Translations under genes and position numbers: made by a program
Notes under the pieces: model-generated
The model's database searches: none
What the model saw: only the letters and a program-made list of their open reading frames with translations
Told to the model about the DNA's origin: nothing
NCBI GenBank assembly: GCA_016223135.1
Contig: JACRPQ010000017.1
Coordinates: 1 to 64,000, forward strand
DNA from: Chloroflexota bacterium
GTDB taxonomy: Bacteria > Chloroflexota > Anaerolineae > Anaerolineales > Villigracilaceae
Direction of reading: 5' to 3'
DNA length: 64,000 bases
Part shown: positions 10,320-17,015 of the stretch, piece by piece
Layout of the letters: each line of letters opens with the position of its first letter
How positions within the stretch are numbered: position 1 is the first letter of the stretch

Positions 10320-11033
10320 ATGGATACAACATCACAGATTCTTCAATCCGCCGATTATTTGTTGTTATTGATAATTCTGATTGTTCTTGCAGGGAAGGTG
10401 ATTCGCCGTCATGAAATTCGTACATTCTGGATGCTGGTTGCTTTAGCCTGGACAATGAATTTATTCGGAAATATTGCCTGGGTGATTCATGACCTGACAA
10501 CCGGAACCCCCTTGAATACATTTTCCGCTGTTGACCTGTTCTACGGTGCGCGCTACGTGTTGATTGGCATTGCGATTTGGCTCTATCCAATGCCGTTATC
10601 TCGCAGGGATGGAATATGGGCGGGCGCCGTCACGGTCATTGCGAATATCATGATTTGGGCGATTTATTTCAACCCCGCCATGAAGATTCGCGGCGGAGAT
10701 TGGACAGGTTTTCTGGGCTTGGCGATGTACCCTGCTTTGGATACTGCGCTCATTATGCTCGCCTGGTTCAGATTTCGCGCTGTGCAAGAGGGCTGGCAGG
10801 CTAAATTCTTCCTGCTGCTGTTTTGCGCCATGGCATCTTATGGAGTTGCCAATACCCTCAACCTGACCGGCTATGTGTTCCCGTCAATGAATAGCGGCAT
10901 ATTGCCAAATATATTTTGGATTTTGACAAATATATTTTTGTTGCTCCTGACGTTCGGCTTTAGCGAAACAAAAGAAAAAGGATGGTGGTCAACGCAAGCA
11001 GTTTCAGCGCAAAACGCCATCGAAAAAAGATAA
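10320..11033 (+). CDS. Seven-transmembrane protein of unknown function inside the trp operon
   Basis: A 237-aa protein with about seven hydrophobic segments spread evenly over its length and short loops (RRHEIRT, MPLSRRDG, RFRAVQEGWQ). It resembles the 7-TM sensory modules often fused to kinases or GGDEF domains, but no output domain follows; the C-terminus is a short polar tail. A GCAGGAG ribosome binding site precedes ATG. It lies between trpB and trpA, three bases before the trpA signals, so it is probably co-transcribed. Codon use is less GC-rich than its neighbours. No family was recognised; transport of an aromatic compound would be speculation. Confidence 0.55.
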   Translation: MDTTSQILQSADYLLLLIILIVLAGKVIRRHEIRTFWMLVALAWTMNLFGNIAWVIHDLTTGTPLNTFSAVDLFYGARYVLIGIAIWLYPMPLSRRDGIWAGAVTVIANIMIWAIYFNPAMKIRGGDWTGFLGLAMYPALDTALIMLAWFRFRAVQEGWQAKFFLLLFCAMASYGVANTLNLTGYVFPSMNSGILPNIFWILTNIFLLLLTFGFSETKEKGWWSTQAVSAQNAIEKR

Positions 11034-11042
11034 GGAATGGAA

Positions 11043-11843
11043 ATGACCAGCCGAATCGAAGATACATTCAAAAGCAAACCCATCTTCATGCCTTACTTTC
11101 CTTTGGGCTACCCTGCCTTGGATACGTCCATTGACGTGATCGAAGCGCTCGCCAACAACGGCGCGGACTTGATCGAAGTGGGCTTATCCTTCTCCGACCC
11201 GCTCGCAGACGGACCCGTCATTCAACACGCCACACAAACCGCCCTCGAAAAAGGCATCACCGTCAAAAAATCGCTCGCCGCCCTGAAGGAATTGCGGCGG
11301 CGCGGCGTGAACATCCCCTTGATTTTGATGGGCTACTATAACCCCATGCTGGCGTATGGACTGGAAAATTTCGTCCGTGACGCAGCCGAGGCGGGCGCGG
11401 ATGGATTCATTGTCCCGGATTTGCCGCTGGAAGAGTCGAGGGAATTTGAAAATGTGGCGGGCGATTTTCCGCTGATACGAATGCTCGCCCCTACCACCCC
11501 TCCCGAACGCATGGAACTGATTGCACGGAGCGCCAGGGGATTTATCTATCTCGTCTCCGTGACAGGCGTGACGGGCGAACGCAAATCCATTGCGGAAGGA
11601 CTCGGCGAGTTGATCGCCCGCGTGCGTGAACACACCTCCGCGCCGGTCTGCGTCGGATTTGGCATCAGCACGCCCGAACAAGCCAAAGAAGTAGGCAGGA
11701 TGGCAGACGGCGTCATCGTCGGTTCGGCGTGTGTGAAAACGATCGGGGGGAGCAAAAAGCCTGTCGAAACCGCAAAACAGTTTGCGGCGGCGTTCCGAAG
11801 CGCCTTACGGTCAACCCTTGACGCATCCGCCTCTCACGCATAG
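11043..11843 (+). CDS. trpA: Tryptophan synthase alpha chain
   Basis: A 266-aa TIM-barrel subunit cleaving indole-3-glycerol phosphate to indole, which channels to TrpB. From the ATG at 11043, catalytic Glu45 and Asp56 lie in IEVGLSFSDPLADGP, equivalent to Glu49 and Asp60 of the enterobacterial enzyme; VPDLPLEE, LLAPTTPPERM and YLVSVTGVTG follow. An ATG at 11037 is also in frame, but AAGGA at 11032-11036 leaves room only for the start at 11043. The C-terminal residues RSTLDASASHA are encoded by DNA that also forms the next promoter, so this tail is probably shaped by promoter sequence rather than enzyme function. Confidence 0.96.
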   Translation: MTSRIEDTFKSKPIFMPYFPLGYPALDTSIDVIEALANNGADLIEVGLSFSDPLADGPVIQHATQTALEKGITVKKSLAALKELRRRGVNIPLILMGYYNPMLAYGLENFVRDAAEAGADGFIVPDLPLEESREFENVAGDFPLIRMLAPTTPPERMELIARSARGFIYLVSVTGVTGERKSIAEGLGELIARVREHTSAPVCVGFGISTPEQAKEVGRMADGVIVGSACVKTIGGSKKPVETAKQFAAAFRSALRSTLDASASHA

Positions 11844-11846
11844 AAT
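11818..11846 (+). promoter_or_regulatory. Promoter of the aro operon, inside the trpA 3' end
   Basis: TTGACG at 11818-11823 and TAGAAT at 11841-11846 with a 17-base spacer. The predicted start near 11853 is only about four bases before the leader peptide ATG, so the leader may be translated from a nearly leaderless RNA. Confidence 0.7.
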
Positions 11847-11856
11847 TGCGCCCAAT

Positions 11857-11934
11857 ATGCTTAAGTCTGTCCGCTGGTTTGCGTTCTATTTTTATTACGG
11901 TTTCCGAGGCTCGGTTACCGTTGGCGGCGCTTAA
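11857..11934 (+). CDS. Aromatic-rich leader peptide of the aro operon attenuator
   Basis: A 25-codon frame beginning MLKSVRWFAFYFYYGF, with Trp at 7, Phe at 8, 10, 12 and 16 and Tyr at 11, 13 and 14: eight aromatic codons within ten positions. It lies between a promoter (11818-11846) and an intrinsic terminator (11961-11997), ahead of chorismate mutase and DAHP synthase genes. This is the arrangement of classical ribosome-mediated attenuators such as the enterobacterial pheA and trp leaders: stalling at aromatic codons would favour an antiterminator. GGTTTC (11899-11904) can pair with the GAGACC of the terminator's 5' arm (11966-11971). No ribosome binding site is seen, consistent with the start being almost at the 5' end. 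Confidence 0.8.
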   Translation: MLKSVRWFAFYFYYGFRGSVTVGGA

Positions 11935-11960
11935 GCAGGCAGCATCAGTCTGTTGACACA

Positions 11961-11997
11961 AGAGCGAGACCCCAACGGTCTCGCTCTTTTATTTTTT
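11961..11997 (+). terminator. Attenuator terminator ahead of aroH
   Basis: A perfect 11-bp stem, AGAGCGAGACC (11961-11971) with GGTCTCGCTCT (11977-11987), a five-base loop, then TTTATTTTTT. It sits 26 bases after the leader peptide stop. Confidence 0.9.
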
Positions 11998-11998
11998 A

Positions 11999-12055
11999 TC
12001 CCTCACCCCCGTCCCCTCTCCCTCAGGGAGAGGGACGCCGAAGGGGGGAGAGGGC
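11999..12055. repeat. CCCTCACCCC palindromic element, intergenic copy before aroH
   Basis: TCCCTCACCCCCGTCCCCTC on the left, AGGGAGAGGG at the centre and GGGGGGAGAGGG on the right. It is the non-coding counterpart of the elements inserted in trpC, aroE, tyrA and aroKB, directly before the aroH ribosome binding site AAAGGAG. Confidence 0.8.
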
Positions 12056-12070
12056 AAAGGAGAAGAATTT

Positions 12071-12442
12071 ATGCCCATTCGTGGAATCCGCGGCGCCACC
12101 ACCGTCCCCGCCGACGACCCTGACCTCATCCTCGCAGCCACGCGCGAACTGCTCGAGGAAATCCTCCGCGCAAACGAAACCATGCGCCCCGAAGACATCG
12201 CCAGCGCCTTCTTCACCGTCACCGAAGACCTCGCTTCCACCTTCCCGGCGCAGGCGGCGCGCCAAATGGGCTGGGACCTCGTCCCCATGCTCTGCGCGCG
12301 CGAAATCCCCGTGCCGAACAGCCTGCCGCGCGTCATCCGCGTGCTAGTGCATTGGAACACAGAAATCCCGCAGAATCAAATTGCCCATGTCTATCTGCGT
12401 GAAGCGGTCAAACTCCGACCCGACCTCGTCGCCGCGCAGTGA
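12071..12442 (+). CDS. aroH: Monofunctional chorismate mutase, AroH type
   Basis: A 123-aa trimeric chorismate mutase of the Bacillus AroH fold, converting chorismate to prephenate for Tyr and Phe. Landmarks are GIRGATTVPADDP at the N-terminus, TEDLASTFPA with the active-site region, PMLCAREI and RVLVHWNT, the usual motif order at the usual length. AAAGGAG lies 8 bases before the ATG. It is the first structural gene after the attenuator, so aromatic limitation should raise prephenate supply together with DAHP synthase. No prephenate dehydratase is visible in the window. Confidence 0.95.
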   Translation: MPIRGIRGATTVPADDPDLILAATRELLEEILRANETMRPEDIASAFFTVTEDLASTFPAQAARQMGWDLVPMLCAREIPVPNSLPRVIRVLVHWNTEIPQNQIAHVYLREAVKLRPDLVAAQ

Positions 12443-12600
12443 GAGTGTAAACACGTAGACACGGAGACATGTACACACGTAAACACGTACACACGTAGAC
12501 ACGTACACACGTAGACAACGGAACACGCAACACCTGCATATCGTATACCTGTATACCTGTGTACCTGTGTACCTGTGTACCTGTATACCTATCTTACAAC
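12443..12600. repeat. GTACACACGTA / TACCTGTGTACC tandem arrays
   Basis: About 80 bases of imperfect tandem ACACGTA-type words (12453-12517) are followed by about 60 bases of tandem TACCTGTGTACCTGTGTACC-type words (12540-12592). The two arrays are partly complementary, so the region can fold on itself. It fills the gap between aroH and aroF; a relative is at 15967-16020. Confidence 0.85.
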
Positions 12601-12618
12601 CACCCCAAGGAGCCTCCC

Positions 12619-13665
12619 ATGTTGATCATCATGAAACCCAACGCCACCCCCCAGCAAATCGAGAACGTCGTTCAACACATCAAACAAACGGGACTTGCCG
12701 CCCATCTCTCACAAGGCATCGAAACCACCCTCATCGGCGCCATCGGCGAGACCCACGACATGTCCACCGAAACCTTCGAAGTCTTGGACGGCGTGGACAT
12801 GGTCAAACGCATCACCCAGCCCTTCAAACTCGCCTCGCGGCAATTCCATCCCGAAAACTCCGTCTTTCCCATTGACGGCTTCAAAGTCGGCGGAAACGAC
12901 ATTGTCCTTATCGCCGGACCGTGTTCGGTGGAGAGCCGCTCCCAGATTTTGGAAACCGCCCACGCCGTCAGAGAAGCGGGCGCGAACGCCTTGCGCGGCG
13001 GCGTCTTCAAACCGCGCACCTCTCCCTATTCCTTCCAGGGACTCGGCGAGCAAGGTCTCGAACACCTCGCCGAAGCGCGCGAGCAGACCGGCATGCCCAT
13101 CGTCGTCGAAATCATGTCGCAGACCCAACTCGACCTCATGCTCAAATACGTGGATGTCTTCCAAGTCGGCGCGCGCAACATGCAAAACTTCAACCTCCTG
13201 CGCGCCCTCGGCGAAACGCGCAAAACCGTCCTCCTGAAGCGCGGACTTTCCGCCACCATCGAAGAATTGCTCATGTCCGCCGAATACATCCTTGCCGGCG
13301 GCAACAAACAAGTCATCCTGTGCGAGCGCGGCATCCGCACCTTCGAGACCGCCACGCGCAACACCACCGACATCAACGCCATCCCCGTCCTCAAAAACCT
13401 CACCCACCTGCCCGTCATCCTCGACCCATCCCACGCCACCGGTCACGCCGATTACGTCTCCGCCATTGCGCGCGCCGCCATCGCCGCCGGCGCCGACGGA
13501 CTCATCGTCGAAGTCCACCCCGACCCCGCGCGCGCCGTCTCCGACGGCAAGCAATCGCTCAAGCCTGAAAAATTCGCCGAAATGGTCAAACAGGTCAAAG
13601 CCATTGCCGAAGTGATGGGACGCCGCATCGCCCCCGTCGGCAAACCCCTTGTTGTTGGATGGTGA
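12619..13665 (+). CDS. aroF: 3-deoxy-7-phosphoheptulonate (DAHP) synthase, type I beta
   Basis: A 348-aa enzyme joining phosphoenolpyruvate and erythrose 4-phosphate, the entry step of the shikimate pathway. Residues 1-70 form the ferredoxin-like domain ([18 protein letters not shown]) that in Thermotoga-type enzymes confers feedback control by Tyr/Phe. The catalytic barrel follows: [37 protein letters not shown]-type sequence, [28 protein letters not shown] and [19 protein letters not shown] at 12607-12612 selects the ATG at 12619 over in-frame starts inside the repeat array. The 3' end overlaps tyrA by seven bases. Confidence 0.95.
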   Translation: MLIIMKPNATPQQIENVVQHIKQTGLAAHLSQGIETTLIGAIGETHDMSTETFEVLDGVDMVKRITQPFKLASRQFHPENSVFPIDGFKVGGNDIVLIAGPCSVESRSQILETAHAVREAGANALRGGVFKPRTSPYSFQGLGEQGLEHLAEAREQTGMPIVVEIMSQTQLDLMLKYVDVFQVGARNMQNFNLLRALGETRKTVLLKRGLSATIEELLMSAEYILAGGNKQVILCERGIRTFETATRNTTDINAIPVLKNLTHLPVILDPSHATGHADYVSAIARAAIAAGADGLIVEVHPDPARAVSDGKQSLKPEKFAEMVKQVKAIAEVMGRRIAPVGKPLVVGW

Positions 13666-14534
13666 ACATGGAGGACGGCTTTTCGCTCGAACATGCAACC
13701 GTTGGAATCATTGGATTGGGACTCATGGGCGGCTCGCTCGCCTTGGCGCTCAAAGGCAAGTGCGCCCGCATCGTCGGATTCGACTCGCATCATCCCACGC
13801 TCGAACTTGCTCTTTCCAAAGGAATCATTGACCACGCCCTCCCTCACCCCCAACCCCTCTCCCGGTGGGAGAGGGAAATTGACCTCCTCATCCTCGCCTC
13901 CCCCGTCCCAGCCATCCTCGACATCCTCCGCCATCTGCAACGTACCAATTATCAACTACCAATTACTATTTTAGACCTCGGCTCCACCAAACGCGGCATC
14001 GTTCAAGCCATGTCGAAACTGCCTGCCAACTTCGACCCCCTCGGCGGGCATCCCATCTGCGGCAAGGAAAAACTCGGACTCGAAAACGCCGAACCCAGCC
14101 TGTATCAAAACGCTCCCTTCATCCTCACCCCTCTGGAGCGTACCTCACAGCGCGCCATCCGCCTTGCCAAACAACTCATCGCCGCCATTGGCGCTCGTCC
14201 TATCGAAATGACCGCCGAAGAACATGACCGCGTCCTTGCCGCCACAAGTCACCTGCCCTTCCTGCTCTCTTCTGCTCTTACTCATGCCACACCGAAAGAA
14301 TTTGCTCCTCTCATTGGACCAGGCTTCCGCTCCGCCTCGCGCCTGGCAGGCACACCCTCTCACATGATGCTGGGCGTCCTTGAATCAAACCGTGATAACA
14401 TCCTTAACGCCCTCCAAACCTTCCGCGCCTCGCTGGATGAAATCGAATCGGCGCTCAAAAACGAAGACTACACCCGCCTCGAAGACTTCCTCCACCACTC
14501 CCGCGCCGCCTACCACTCCCTCACTGACCACTGA
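13659..14534 (+). CDS. tyrA: Prephenate (or arogenate) dehydrogenase with two repeat-encoded insertions
   Basis: A 291-aa NAD(P)-dependent dehydrogenase leading to tyrosine. The Rossmann motif [14 protein letters not shown] is at 15-28, the catalytic region [15 protein letters not shown] near 128-142, then [16 protein letters not shown], typical of TyrA. There is no ACT domain. Residues about 61-72 ([12 protein letters not shown]) are encoded by a shortened CCCTCACCCC palindrome and about 95-103 (RTNYQLPIT) by an ACCAATTACC repeat. Both fall between secondary-structure elements of the NAD domain. The C-terminal SLTDH comes from the TCACTGATCAC repeat. Prephenate versus arogenate specificity cannot be read from the sequence. 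Confidence 0.9.
   Translation: MVNMEDGFSLEHATVGIIGLGLMGGSLALALKGKCARIVGFDSHHPTLELALSKGIIDHALPHPQPLSRWEREIDLLILASPVPAILDILRHLQRTNYQLPITILDLGSTKRGIVQAMSKLPANFDPLGGHPICGKEKLGLENAEPSLYQNAPFILTPLERTSQRAIRLAKQLIAAIGARPIEMTAEEHDRVLAATSHLPFLLSSALTHATPKEFAPLIGPGFRSASRLAGTPSHMMLGVLESNRDNILNALQTFRASLDEIESALKNEDYTRLEDFLHHSRAAYHSLTDH
13837..13876. repeat. Shortened CCCTCACCCC palindrome inside tyrA
   Basis: CCTCACCCCCAACCCCTCTC with GGGAGAGGGA. It lacks the 3' GGGGTGAGGG part; in this reading frame that part would bring a TGA stop. Confidence 0.8.
13943..13971. repeat. ACCAATTACC repeat inside tyrA
   Basis: ACCAATTATCAACTACCAAT continues into ATTACT and encodes TNYQLPIT immediately before the conserved ILDLGSTK strand. 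Confidence 0.75.
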
Positions 14535-14580
14535 TCACTGATCACTGCTCACTGCTCACTGATTACTTTCCCCTCCCTCC

Positions 14581-15966
14581 ATGCCCCCTCTCTACCCTTC
14601 CTCTCTCCCCATCCGCCCCCTCCGCCGCCCCCTCAACGCCACCGTCCGCGTGCCCGGCTCCAAATCTCTGACCAACCGCGCCCTGCTCATCGCCGCCCTC
14701 GCCAATGGACAAACCCGCCTCACCAACGCCCTCTTCTCCGACGACTCGCGCTACTTCGCCAACGCCCTCCGCGCCCTCGGCTTCGACGTTCACATGGACG
14801 AAACCAATTCAACCATGACCGTCACCGGCTTGGGCGGAAAAATCCCCGCACAGCGAGCCGAACTCTTCATCGGCAATGCCGGCACTGCCGCCCGCTTCCT
14901 CACCGCCTTCCTTACCCTCGCTCACGGCGAATATCTCCTCGACGGCGACGCCCGCATGCGCGAACGCCCCATCGGCGATTTGGTAGAGGCGCTGGAACAA
15001 TTGGGCGCATCCGTAACGACGATGGACGATAGACGGCAGACCGTGTTACCGTCTGTCGTCCATGGTCTGCGGTCAGAAATTTGTCCTCCCCTCAAAATCC
15101 TCGCCAATGGCTTACCCGGCGGCAAAGCCAGACTAGCTGGCGACATCTCCTCCCAATTCCTCTCCGCCCTGCTCATGGTCGCCCCTTATGCTCAAACGCC
15201 CGTCGAAATCGAACTCACCACCGACCTCAACTCCCAACCCTACGTGGACATGACCCTCGCCGTCATGCGCGACTTCGGCGTGGAAGTTCAACGCAATGGC
15301 TATCGCTCTTTCACCATTCCCCTTACCGCTTACCGCTTACCGCTTACCAATTACCAGCCTGCCCTGAGCGCAGTCGAAGGGTCACCACCTCCCACTTACC
15401 CAATCGAATCCGACGCCACCGCCGCATCCTACTTCTTCGCCGCCCCTGCCATCTGCGGCGGGAGGGTCAAAGTCGAGAACATCTCCCGCCGCTCCAAACA
15501 AGGCGACATCGCCTTCCTCGATGTGCTGACTCAAATGGGCTGCACCGTCCAAGAAACTGATAACTGTTTACTGATCACTGGTCACTCGCAGTTACGCGGC
15601 ATAGACGTGGACATGCGCGACATCCCCGACACCGCCCAAACCCTCGCTGCCATCGCCCCCTTTGCCGATTCTCCCACCCGCATCCGCGGCATCGCCTCCG
15701 CCCGTCTCAAGGAGACCGACCGCATCCACGCGACATGCACCGAACTGACCCGCCTCGGCGTCCGCGTGGAGGAACATCCGGACGGCATGACCATCTACCC
15801 CTGTCAAACCTTCAAACCTGCCAGCATCCAAACCTACAACGACCACCGCATGGCAATGGCTTTCTCCCTCATCGGTCTGCGCGTCGAAGGCATCGTCATC
15901 GAGAATCCGTCCTGCGTCTCAAAGACATTTCCGAATTTTTTTGAGATTCTCGGAAAGTTATCGTAG
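14581..15966 (+). CDS. aroA: EPSP synthase (3-phosphoshikimate 1-carboxyvinyltransferase) with three repeat-encoded insertions
   Basis: A 461-aa enzyme transferring enolpyruvate from PEP to shikimate 3-phosphate. Landmarks are VPGSKSLTNRALLIAALA (24-41), LFIGNAGTAARFLTA (96-110), MRERPIGDL, SSQFLSALLM, SDATAASYFFA, RLKETDRIHA and NDHRMAMAFS. Family members are usually about 420-445 aa. The surplus lies at 147-166 (an inverted repeat GACGATAGACGG/CCGTCTGTCGTC), at 247-273 (CTTACCGCTTACC repeats plus a CCTGAGCGCAGTCGAAGG word) and at 325-338 (CTGATAACTGTTTACTGATC repeat). Active-site segments are untouched. No ribosome binding site is visible; the start is the first ATG in frame after a TCACTGATCAC array. 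Confidence 0.93.
   Translation: MPPLYPSSLPIRPLRRPLNATVRVPGSKSLTNRALLIAALANGQTRLTNALFSDDSRYFANALRALGFDVHMDETNSTMTVTGLGGKIPAQRAELFIGNAGTAARFLTAFLTLAHGEYLLDGDARMRERPIGDLVEALEQLGASVTTMDDRRQTVLPSVVHGLRSEICPPLKILANGLPGGKARLAGDISSQFLSALLMVAPYAQTPVEIELTTDLNSQPYVDMTLAVMRDFGVEVQRNGYRSFTIPLTAYRLPLTNYQPALSAVEGSPPPTYPIESDATAASYFFAAPAICGGRVKVENISRRSKQGDIAFLDVLTQMGCTVQETDNCLLITGHSQLRGIDVDMRDIPDTAQTLAAIAPFADSPTRIRGIASARLKETDRIHATCTELTRLGVRVEEHPDGMTIYPCQTFKPASIQTYNDHRMAMAFSLIGLRVEGIVIENPSCVSKTFPNFFEILGKLS
15018..15074. repeat. Inverted repeat inside aroA (GACGATAGACGGCAGAC type)
   Basis: GACGATAGACGGCAGACCG on the left pairs with CCGTCTGTCGTC on the right across TGTTA, flanked by ATGGACG and CCATGGTCTGC words. 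It translates to an insert not expected in EPSP synthase. Confidence 0.7.
15321..15401. repeat. Composite repeat inside aroA
   Basis: Tandem CTTACCGCTTACC words merge into ACCAATTACC, then CCCTGAGCGCAGTCGAAGGG, then CACTTACC. CTCGACTTCGTTCAGGG at 43723 is the reverse-complement relative of the central word. Confidence 0.75.
15555..15590. repeat. CTGATCACTG-type repeat inside aroA
   Basis: ACTGATAACTGTTTACTGAT continues as CACTGGTCACTC and encodes TDNCLLITGHS. The same word family fills gaps at 14520, 16935, 18193 and 18858. Confidence 0.75.
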
Positions 15967-16020
15967 GCAGGTACATAGGTGCACAAGTATATAGGTACAC
16001 AAGTACACAGGTAACTCGCA
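15967..16020. repeat. AGGTACACAAGTAC tandem repeat between aroA and aroE
   Basis: Imperfect words AGGTACATAGGTGCACAAGT, ATAGGTACACAAGTACACAG fill the whole gap; relative of the array at 12443. Confidence 0.75.
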
Positions 16021-16024
16021 TCTC

Positions 16025-16951
16025 ATGAACTCAACCGCTCACCAATCGCCGCTCACCAATCACCAATTACCAATCACCAATTACCACTTGGGTCTCATCG
16101 GCTACCCTCTCAGCCACACCCTCTCGCCCAAAATTCACGCCGCCGCTCTCCAAGCCTGCGGATTGCAGGGCGAATATGTACCATTTACCATTTACCCAAA
16201 CGATACACAAGGCTTGAAAAATATCCTCCGCCGCCTCCGCGCTGGCGACCTTCACGGACTCAACGTCACCATTCCGCACAAGCAAAATGTGATTCCATTC
16301 CTCGATGAACTCACCCCCACTGCCCAAGCCATTGGCGCAGTCAATACAATTTACATGCAGGGAGGCAAACTCATCGGCGACAACACCGACGCAGCAGGTT
16401 TTTTAGCAGACCTCAAAAAATTTTTAGCAGAATCCCCCTCTCCCATTTTGGGAGAGGGGACAGGGGTGAGGGAGAAATCAGCAATCGTCTTGGGCGCCGG
16501 CGGCTCTGCACGCGCCGTTGTCCATGCCCTGCTCAACGACGGCTGGAACGTCACCCTCGCCGCCCGCCGCATCGAACAAGCCGAACAACTTGCTGGCTCA
16601 TTTGCCAATTACCAATTACAAATCACAACCTTCGACCTTCGACCTTCGACCTTCGACCTTCGACCTTTGACCTTTGACCTCATAGTCAACACCACCCCCC
16701 TCGGCATGACCCCGAACATCGAAACCTCTCCCCTGCCCGAAACCGCAACTTTCCGGCCGGGCACAATCGTTTATGATTTGGTCTATAACCCGCGCGAAAC
16801 CAAACTCGTGCGGCAGGCGAAAGCGCAAGGCTGTCGCGCCGTCAGCGGCTTGGGCATGCTCATCGAACAAGCCGCATTATCCTTTCAAATTTGGACCGGC
16901 TACAACCCTCCGCGCCAAGCCCTTTACAACTCACTGCTCACTGATCACTGA
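16025..16951 (+). CDS. aroE: Shikimate dehydrogenase with repeat-derived N-terminus and two insertions
   Basis: A 308-aa NADP-dependent enzyme reducing 3-dehydroshikimate. Family landmarks are LGLIGYPLSHTLSPKIH (22-38), GLNVTIPHKQNVIPFLDE with the catalytic Lys, GAVNTIY, GDNTDAAGF, the NADP loop LGAGGSARAVVHAL (156-169), VNTTPLGM and DLVYNP. The usual length is about 270-285 aa. Residues 1-21 are encoded by CTCACCAATCACC repeats, 137-151 (SPSPILGEGTGVRE) by a CCCTCACCCC-type palindrome, and 195-219 by ACCAATTACA plus five CTTCGACCTT words. The C-terminal LTDH again comes from TCACTGATCAC. The true start may be downstream, but no better codon precedes LGLIGYP. Confidence 0.9.
   Translation: MNSTAHQSPLTNHQLPITNYHLGLIGYPLSHTLSPKIHAAALQACGLQGEYVPFTIYPNDTQGLKNILRRLRAGDLHGLNVTIPHKQNVIPFLDELTPTAQAIGAVNTIYMQGGKLIGDNTDAAGFLADLKKFLAESPSPILGEGTGVREKSAIVLGAGGSARAVVHALLNDGWNVTLAARRIEQAEQLAGSFANYQLQITTFDLRPSTFDLRPLTFDLIVNTTPLGMTPNIETSPLPETATFRPGTIVYDLVYNPRETKLVRQAKAQGCRAVSGLGMLIEQAALSFQIWTGYNPPRQALYNSLLTDH
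16434..16472. repeat. CCCTCACCCC-type palindrome inside aroE
   Basis: CCCCCTCTCCCATTTTGGGA continues as GAGGGGACAGGGGTGAGGG. It is read in the same frame as the trpC copy (GEGTGVRE versus GEGQGVRV). Confidence 0.85.
16603..16680. repeat. ACCAATTACC plus CTTCGACCTT tandem array inside aroE
   Basis: CCAATTACCAATTACAAATC is followed by CCTTCGACCTTCGACCTTCG-type tandem words up to CCTTTGACCTCATAG. It encodes repeated (T/S)TFDLRP units immediately before the conserved VNTTPLGM. Confidence 0.85.
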
Positions 16952-17000
16952 TTACTGATCACTGATCACTGATTACTGATCACTGCTCACTACCCACTAC
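16935..17000. repeat. TCACTGATCAC tandem array between aroE and aroC
   Basis: Consecutive CTGATCACTGATTACTGATC words run from the last aroE codons to the aroC ribosome binding site CTGGAG. Confidence 0.8.
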
Positions 17001-17015
17001 CCCCTGGAGACCCTC

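Noticed and set aside
12443-12600. CRISPR-like array
   Set aside because: Words of 7-12 bases repeat without constant-length repeats or unique spacers, and no cas gene is near; it is a tandem word array.
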